A DNA stretch of 64,000 bases from Spongiimicrobium salis. GTDB lineage: Bacteria > Bacteroidota > Bacteroidia > Flavobacteriales > Flavobacteriaceae. Shown here piece after piece: positions 59,333-64,000 of this stretch (position 1 is its first letter; each line of letters opens with the position of its first letter). The position numbers were made by a program, and so were the translations under genes. Under the pieces are notes generated by a model. That model saw nothing but the letters and a program-made list of their open reading frames with translations, had not been told where the DNA came from and made no database searches. The stretch lies in contig NZ_JBHEQA010000001.1 of NCBI RefSeq assembly GCF_043678055.1, positions 1,488,001-1,552,000 on the forward strand, in the 5' to 3' direction.

Positions 59333-61585
59333 ATGAGACTTAACCACATACGCAGGATTACGATTTTATGCCTTTTATGCTTCATAATGGGTATAGCCTC
59401 CATGATGGCACAGACCCTCAACAAACCCGGTCCTTCCAGCACTTCTCCTTTTACGGCAGCTTGTTCTGGAATTAATGGTTTTAACGAGTATTACATTAAC
59501 TTTACTTGGAGCCCTCCATTAGTAAACAACGACAACGAATTTATCTTAGAGCTATCAGATGCCAATGGCGATTTTGGTAGTGCTGTTGAATTGGTACGTG
59601 ACAATACCAAAAACGTAAACTTTGATTTCGATTTTCAATTTGCAGTACCTGCCGGTACTCGGGGAGAAAATTTCAGATTACGCGTTCGCAGTACAAGTCC
59701 TGCCATGACCAGCCCGCCTTCCGATCCGTATCCAATGTACGACATTGACTTTAGTTCTCCCATTCTTATAAGTCAGGATGCCAACGGAACTATTCCTTCG
59801 GGAGGAACTATTCAAGTATGTGATGGCAACTCCATCACCTTGGGCCCGCACAATATTCCAAATTCAAATACCTATCAGTATAATTGGTATAGGAGCGGAA
59901 CTCTTCTTGCAGAAAAAGGAGAGTTTCTTACCATTAACGGTAACCCTTCGGATGCAGGGATGTACGTGGTAGAAATAGACTATGGTTCCTGTTCTGGTTC
60001 TGCCAGTTTATCCAATACCATAGAAATTACTACAGGCACCAGTTTAGGCCTTTCCATTAATCCCCCTGCGGAAACTGCCCTGTGCGCAGGCGTTACTCAG
60101 GACCTGGAAGCCAATATTACAGGACAAGGATTAACCTATACTTGGTTTAAAGATGGCATTGCCATTACTACACCTACCGTAGACGATTCCACATATACCG
60201 TAAATGCATCCATAGCTGGTTTTGAAGGGGATTATCAAGTAGAAATAAGCGGCACAGGAACTTGTATAGAGCGATCTGCAGCCATTACGATAACCAATGC
60301 CGGAGATTTTACAGTTACCCGCGATAATCCAGACAGTCTTGTCTTATTGCCGACACAGACTGAAACTTTAAGTGTTACCACCTCAGTAAGTCCAGTCACC
60401 TATCAGTGGTATAGAGATGGTTCTCCTATTGGCGGTGCTACAAGTCGTACTTTAAGCATTAGTTCCCCAGGAGTATACTTCGCAGAAGTTACTTTAAGTG
60501 GTGGGACATGTGCTTCTACCGCTATAAATTCAGAAAACACAACGGTAGTCGCCCCAGATTCTTTTGAGCTTCTCATAGATTATGCCGCATCCTATGCCGC
60601 TTGTGAAAATACCAATGTTATTTTGGAAGTCACCACCGTGAATGCCGTTGGTTCGGATGGGACCAGAACAGATGTTACTACTGACCTAAGGGATGAATTC
60701 ACCTATGCTTGGCAGAGAAACGGAACGAATATTAACGGAGCAACAACTAGAAGTCTCAGCTTAACGGATATTACCGAAAATGGAGACTATACCTTGACTG
60801 GAGTGTTAACTTCCTTTAATATAAGTTCCAATACACTGCCCGTTCAACTACTTACCAGTGAAACGCTAACGATAAGCAGTACAAGTTTATTGAGTTGTAA
60901 TAGTACAGATCCTATAACGGTAAGTACCACAACCGACTTATCTACAGCAAGTTTTTCCTGGTTAAGGGATGGGGTTGATCTTAACGATGCCAGTACCGAA
61001 CTTAGCGTTACCCAACCCGGAACCTATCAATTGGTGGTTTCACGAAATGGTTGCCCGCTTCCTTCCAACGAAGTAGTAATCTCTGGCCTTGATCCTTCTT
61101 TAATTTCCTTGGATACCCCAAGTACCGATATTGTAATACCCGAGGGAACAACAAGAAATGTGACTGCCAGTGGAGGAACTGCCTACCGTTGGTTAGACCT
61201 TAACAATACTTTATTGAGTGATACGGCCACAGTGAATTTGGCCGAAGAAGGATCTTATATGCTAATTGCCAGTATAGACAACTGTGAAGTTAGTATTCCT
61301 ATTACCGTGAGCTTTCAAGATACTTTTAGAGTACCTAATGTTATTACCGTAAATGGAGACGGTATCAATGACCAATGGGTTATTCCGAATACCTATTCCA
61401 ATGATCCAGAAATCAATGTTACCATCTTTAATGATAGGGGTGAGGAAATATTGAATGTGAATGATTATCAAAACAATTGGCCGGAATCAACAACCAATTT
61501 CCGTCAGCAGAATCTTGTGTTCTTCTACAAGATCAGAAACGCCAATGAGATACTAAAACAAGGAACCATAACCGTTATACGCTAA
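59333..61585 (+). CDS. adhesin-like protein with T9SS type B sorting domain
   Basis: 750 residues. A signal peptide (about 1-26, ending SMMAQ) is followed by a string of Ig-like/PKD-like beta domains with repeating tryptophan signatures such as YNWYRSG, YTWFKDG, YQWYRDG, YAWQRNG and FSWLRDG. The last about 86 residues form the gliding-motility-associated (type B) sorting domain: PNVITVNGDGINDQWVIP, then 'IFNDRGEEILN' and 'VFFYKIRN'. It is exported by the type IX system and needs a PorP/SprF-type partner; such a gene starts six bases after it. Confidence 0.92.
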   Translation: MRLNHIRRITILCLLCFIMGIASMMAQTLNKPGPSSTSPFTAACSGINGFNEYYINFTWSPPLVNNDNEFILELSDANGDFGSAVELVRDNTKNVNFDFDFQFAVPAGTRGENFRLRVRSTSPAMTSPPSDPYPMYDIDFSSPILISQDANGTIPSGGTIQVCDGNSITLGPHNIPNSNTYQYNWYRSGTLLAEKGEFLTINGNPSDAGMYVVEIDYGSCSGSASLSNTIEITTGTSLGLSINPPAETALCAGVTQDLEANITGQGLTYTWFKDGIAITTPTVDDSTYTVNASIAGFEGDYQVEISGTGTCIERSAAITITNAGDFTVTRDNPDSLVLLPTQTETLSVTTSVSPVTYQWYRDGSPIGGATSRTLSISSPGVYFAEVTLSGGTCASTAINSENTTVVAPDSFELLIDYAASYAACENTNVILEVTTVNAVGSDGTRTDVTTDLRDEFTYAWQRNGTNINGATTRSLSLTDITENGDYTLTGVLTSFNISSNTLPVQLLTSETLTISSTSLLSCNSTDPITVSTTTDLSTASFSWLRDGVDLNDASTELSVTQPGTYQLVVSRNGCPLPSNEVVISGLDPSLISLDTPSTDIVIPEGTTRNVTASGGTAYRWLDLNNTLLSDTATVNLAEEGSYMLIASIDNCEVSIPITVSFQDTFRVPNVITVNGDGINDQWVIPNTYSNDPEINVTIFNDRGEEILNVNDYQNNWPESTTNFRQQNLVFFYKIRNANEILKQGTITVIR

Positions 61586-61591
61586 CCAAAA

Positions 61592-63880
61592 ATGTTTACA
61601 AAAAGATTTATATACCTGTTGTTCTTTTTCCTTGCATTGACGAAGGTCAATGCACAGGATGAGAATCCGTTTATAGCCTATGATGTCCCAGCACAGAATC
61701 TTTTGAAGTTTAATAGATTCTTGCTCAATCCAACATTTTCAACGGTCCAGGAAGATAAATCTTATGTAAACCTGTTCCACAGAAACCAATCAGTATCTTT
61801 TGATGATAACAATCAAACTTACTTTTTAAGTTATAGTGGTCGTATTGGTGACCGCAGTGGTTTGGGGCTTAGCCTATATCGTCAAACCGAAGGGATTATC
61901 AGTAATTTTGGGGTTTTGGCCAACTACGCGTATGGGATTAAGTTAAGCGATAAAAGCAACTTTACTTTTGGGGCCAATTTATCCTATTACCAAAGTGGTT
62001 TTGATGAAGGACGTTCCAATCCAGTAACGGACGACCCCCTTCTCAGTGGATTCCAGGATAGTGCCCTACTTTCTTTTCAGCCTGGATTCAATATCTCCTA
62101 TGGTAATTTTGATTTTGGGGTCTTCGCTGAAAATTTATTCGACTATAACATAAAGAGCAGTGAGTCCATTACCGAATTCAATGAAAAAACATTCTCCACA
62201 CATTTACAATATACCCACAAGTTAAAGAATACAACAGGTATTCTTGAACAGGCTCGAGTCATGCCTTTGGCTCGTGTCCGAAAAGTGGGTCAACAAGATC
62301 TTGTTCTGGGAGGAAGTCTTATTTTAGATCTTCCCAAAATTGGATGGGTACAAGGAGGTTATGATAGTTTTTATGGTGCTTCCGGAGGTTTAGGTTTTAA
62401 TATTAACCGAAGGCTTTCCGTTGGTTATTCCATAGAGAAAGGTCTTTCCAATAACTTCGATAATTTCGGACTGACCCATGAAATCAATTTCGCATATTCC
62501 TTTACTCCTAATTTAACGGAAGATCGTGTAATGTTAGAGGATGATTTTGAGGATTCTCTAGTAGAAAATACCCCTAAAGAAGAAGTGAAAAGCGACGTCC
62601 TTTCCTCAAGTGATGAAGAAATTCAGCGTTTAAAGGAGGCCCTTGCGGAAAACGATGCTATTCTGGCCGAATTAATGTTCCGTCAAGACTCTTTGGAAAG
62701 CAGCCGTCAAAAGGACTTAGAACGCAGGTTTGAAATGGTGATGCGAATGGTTCGCAGTGAAACCAAAGGAAACAGACCTGATTTAGAGAAAAAGGCAAAG
62801 CAATTGTACTATGTCAATAACGAGAAAGGCAATCTTCCTGCTGAGTTGATCGCGCCTACAGATACTACGGCAGAAACTGCGGTTGCAACTACAGCTGAAG
62901 AAAATGACTATGACAAGAATATGATTGCCGCTAAGGAGCACACTACAGAAAAACCAAGCGGTATAGAAAATCAGAAGTCCGTTTTAAAAGAGGAAGACAA
63001 TACCGCTATTGCCGCTAATAAAATAGATAAGAAACCTGCTTCTAAAATTGCTCCAAAACCTGAAAAAGAAAACAAAGCTTTTGCGTTAAAAGAGCAAAAA
63101 ACCGATGCTATAGCCAGTACTTCCACTAAAAAGAAAGTGTTTGGAAATACGCCTACAGACGAAGAAAATACCGCCTTTACGCGTGCAGCAAAAAGGCAAA
63201 AAGTAAAAAATAAAAAGTTCAAAAATTTAGCAGGAGTTGCTGATGGATACTATATCGTAGCCAATGTATATAAAGGAAACCATTACCTCAACAAGTTTGT
63301 AAATAAGCTTAAGGACCAAGGTCTTGAAGCCGATTATATTGACAATACCAACAATGGCCTAAAATATGTCTATTTAGAGCGTTATGACACATGGCAAGAT
63401 GCCTTAGCGGCGCATAAATCCAAAATTAATGGGGCGTATACCGATCAAATGTGGATCATGAATGTAGACAATACCGATCAGTATACAGATAAGGCATATG
63501 TGGCCAACACAAAAAAGATCAAAGAAAAAGCTGCCAAATATGATACCGATGTTCTCCAGAAGAATGTTGTTGTCAAAGACAAAGTGGCTTCCAATCAAAC
63601 CAAATCAAAAACATACAATATCAATGGTGTGGGCTCCGGTTTTTACATTATAGCCAATGTATTTTCCAGTCAACGCAACGCCAATCGATTTGTAAAATTA
63701 TTGAATTCCCAAGGTTTAAACGCCAGTTATTTCATCAATCCAGAAAATAACTTCCGTTATGTGTACTTAAAAAAGCACGCTTCTTGGAACAATGCTTTAA
63801 TATCCTATTACTCCAAACTAAATAGCACGTACGACAAGAAAATGTGGATCATGCGTGTCTCGCCAAACCAAATCACCTAA
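61592..63880 (+). CDS. PorP/SprF-family T9SS membrane protein with long linker and two SPOR-like repeats
   Basis: 762 residues, against about 300-350 for ordinary members. The signal peptide is 1-21. The PorP/SprF beta-barrel-like part is about 25-305, opening with 'NPFIAYDVPAQNLLKFNRFLLNPTFS' and containing GDRSGLGLSLYRQ and 'WVQGGYDSFYGASGGLGFNINRRLSVGYS'. Next come a coiled coil (about 338-395) and a low-complexity lysine/alanine/threonine linker (about 400-540). Two repeats of about 82 residues end the protein: 544-625 and 675-756, each with G-YYI-ANV...KF/RFV...YVYL...W..AL...MWIM. One related unit is in the PorE-like protein at 35686. It probably serves the adhesin encoded just upstream. 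Confidence 0.88.
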   Translation: MFTKRFIYLLFFFLALTKVNAQDENPFIAYDVPAQNLLKFNRFLLNPTFSTVQEDKSYVNLFHRNQSVSFDDNNQTYFLSYSGRIGDRSGLGLSLYRQTEGIISNFGVLANYAYGIKLSDKSNFTFGANLSYYQSGFDEGRSNPVTDDPLLSGFQDSALLSFQPGFNISYGNFDFGVFAENLFDYNIKSSESITEFNEKTFSTHLQYTHKLKNTTGILEQARVMPLARVRKVGQQDLVLGGSLILDLPKIGWVQGGYDSFYGASGGLGFNINRRLSVGYSIEKGLSNNFDNFGLTHEINFAYSFTPNLTEDRVMLEDDFEDSLVENTPKEEVKSDVLSSSDEEIQRLKEALAENDAILAELMFRQDSLESSRQKDLERRFEMVMRMVRSETKGNRPDLEKKAKQLYYVNNEKGNLPAELIAPTDTTAETAVATTAEENDYDKNMIAAKEHTTEKPSGIENQKSVLKEEDNTAIAANKIDKKPASKIAPKPEKENKAFALKEQKTDAIASTSTKKKVFGNTPTDEENTAFTRAAKRQKVKNKKFKNLAGVADGYYIVANVYKGNHYLNKFVNKLKDQGLEADYIDNTNNGLKYVYLERYDTWQDALAAHKSKINGAYTDQMWIMNVDNTDQYTDKAYVANTKKIKEKAAKYDTDVLQKNVVVKDKVASNQTKSKTYNINGVGSGFYIIANVFSSQRNANRFVKLLNSQGLNASYFINPENNFRYVYLKKHASWNNALISYYSKLNSTYDKKMWIMRVSPNQIT

Positions 63881-64000
63881 TGAAAATCTTATTTATTAAA
63901 AACAGAATTTCCTGGCTTTTACTATTGTTTTTCGGGCTATTATCCTTTTCTAGCCTGCAAGCACAGGTTCCTTTCAATCCAAGATTGGTCAATGAAACGG
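63880..64000 (+). CDS. exported protein, start only, cut by right edge
   Basis: ATG at 63880 shares a base with the stop of the PorP-like gene (TAATG), and the frame is open to the window end, giving 40 codons. It starts with a signal peptide (MKILFIKNRISWLLLLFFGL, cut after LQAQ about residue 29) and a mature N-terminus VPFNPRLVNET. Translational coupling to the T9SS gene points to another type IX substrate or accessory protein. Too little is visible to name a family. Confidence 0.7.
   Translation, partial: MKILFIKNRISWLLLLFFGLLSFSSLQAQVPFNPRLVNET

Overview
The window looks like chromosomal DNA of a member of the Flavobacteriaceae (Bacteroidota), probably marine; the genus cannot be fixed from sequence alone. 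The evidence is a set of lineage-typical genes: a PorP/SprF-type protein, a PorE-like OmpA protein and a secreted protein with a T9SS type B (gliding-associated) C-terminus, plus families such as DUF4175, DUF4837, DUF4254, DUF5687 and DUF6427. Many genes are also preceded by the flavobacterial -7 promoter element TAnnTTTG, and DNA is AT-rich and gene-dense. I see no tRNA, rRNA, CRISPR array, insertion sequence or prophage.

Layout. 1-3465: a minus-strand group with a PadR regulator, three paralogous membrane proteins with HAAS-like N-termini, a DUF2059 protein and a DUF5687 protein cut by the left edge. 3634-5529: a ferredoxin reductase-type flavoprotein and a patatin-like lipase. 5853-8212: three genes of arsenosugar-biosynthesis type (TIGR04282 glycosyltransferase, AhpD-like protein, radical SAM ArsS), followed by a TetR regulator. 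9146-13369: GT9 glycosyltransferase, DUF4254, DUF6427, a small membrane protein and purD.

13475-34950 (all minus strand) is a surface-polysaccharide locus of about 20 genes with short gaps or overlaps. It reads from an M23 peptidase, a GH3-family protein and an unknown 560-residue protein into a Wzz-like chain-length protein, dTDP-L-rhamnose synthesis (rfbBACD), GDP-mannose dehydratase, a ColD-like dehydratase (histidine replacing the PLP lysine) and a GDP-fucose/colitose synthase. Then come a Wzx flippase, an EpsG-like polymerase, glycosyltransferases, an acyltransferase, an O-antigen ligase-like protein with an inserted beta-rich domain, the polyprenyl-phosphate sugar transferase and UDP-xylose synthase. 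Together these suggest a Wzx/Wzy-made polymer that may contain rhamnose, xylose and fucose or colitose.

35152-46997: tatA, a PorE-like protein, a 56-residue membrane protein, a DUF4837 lipoprotein, a LysM lytic transglycosylase, pgk, a DNA polymerase III delta'-type gene, a DoxX-like protein, an OmpH/Skp-like protein, a methyltransferase and a lipoprotein. 47104-52915: mnmG, ybeY and DUF4175 in one operon, with two 16-bp parS-like palindromes bracketing mnmG, one of them in the centre of a 40-bp perfect palindrome. 52993-59042: an AlkB-type hydroxylase, gltX, a small conserved protein, an SPFH protein and glnS. 59333-end: an adhesin-like T9SS substrate, a PorP/SprF protein with a long C-terminal extension, and the start of another secreted protein.

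The points most worth following are the parS-like pair around mnmG, a SPOR-like repeat shared by the PorE-like protein (once) and the PorP-like protein (twice), the inserted domain in the ligase-like protein, and the GMD/ColD/Fcl set. Several starts were moved downstream of the longest possible reading frame because that frame began at a TTG, sometimes inside a promoter element. Database family names are recalled from sequence patterns and have not been checked by a search.
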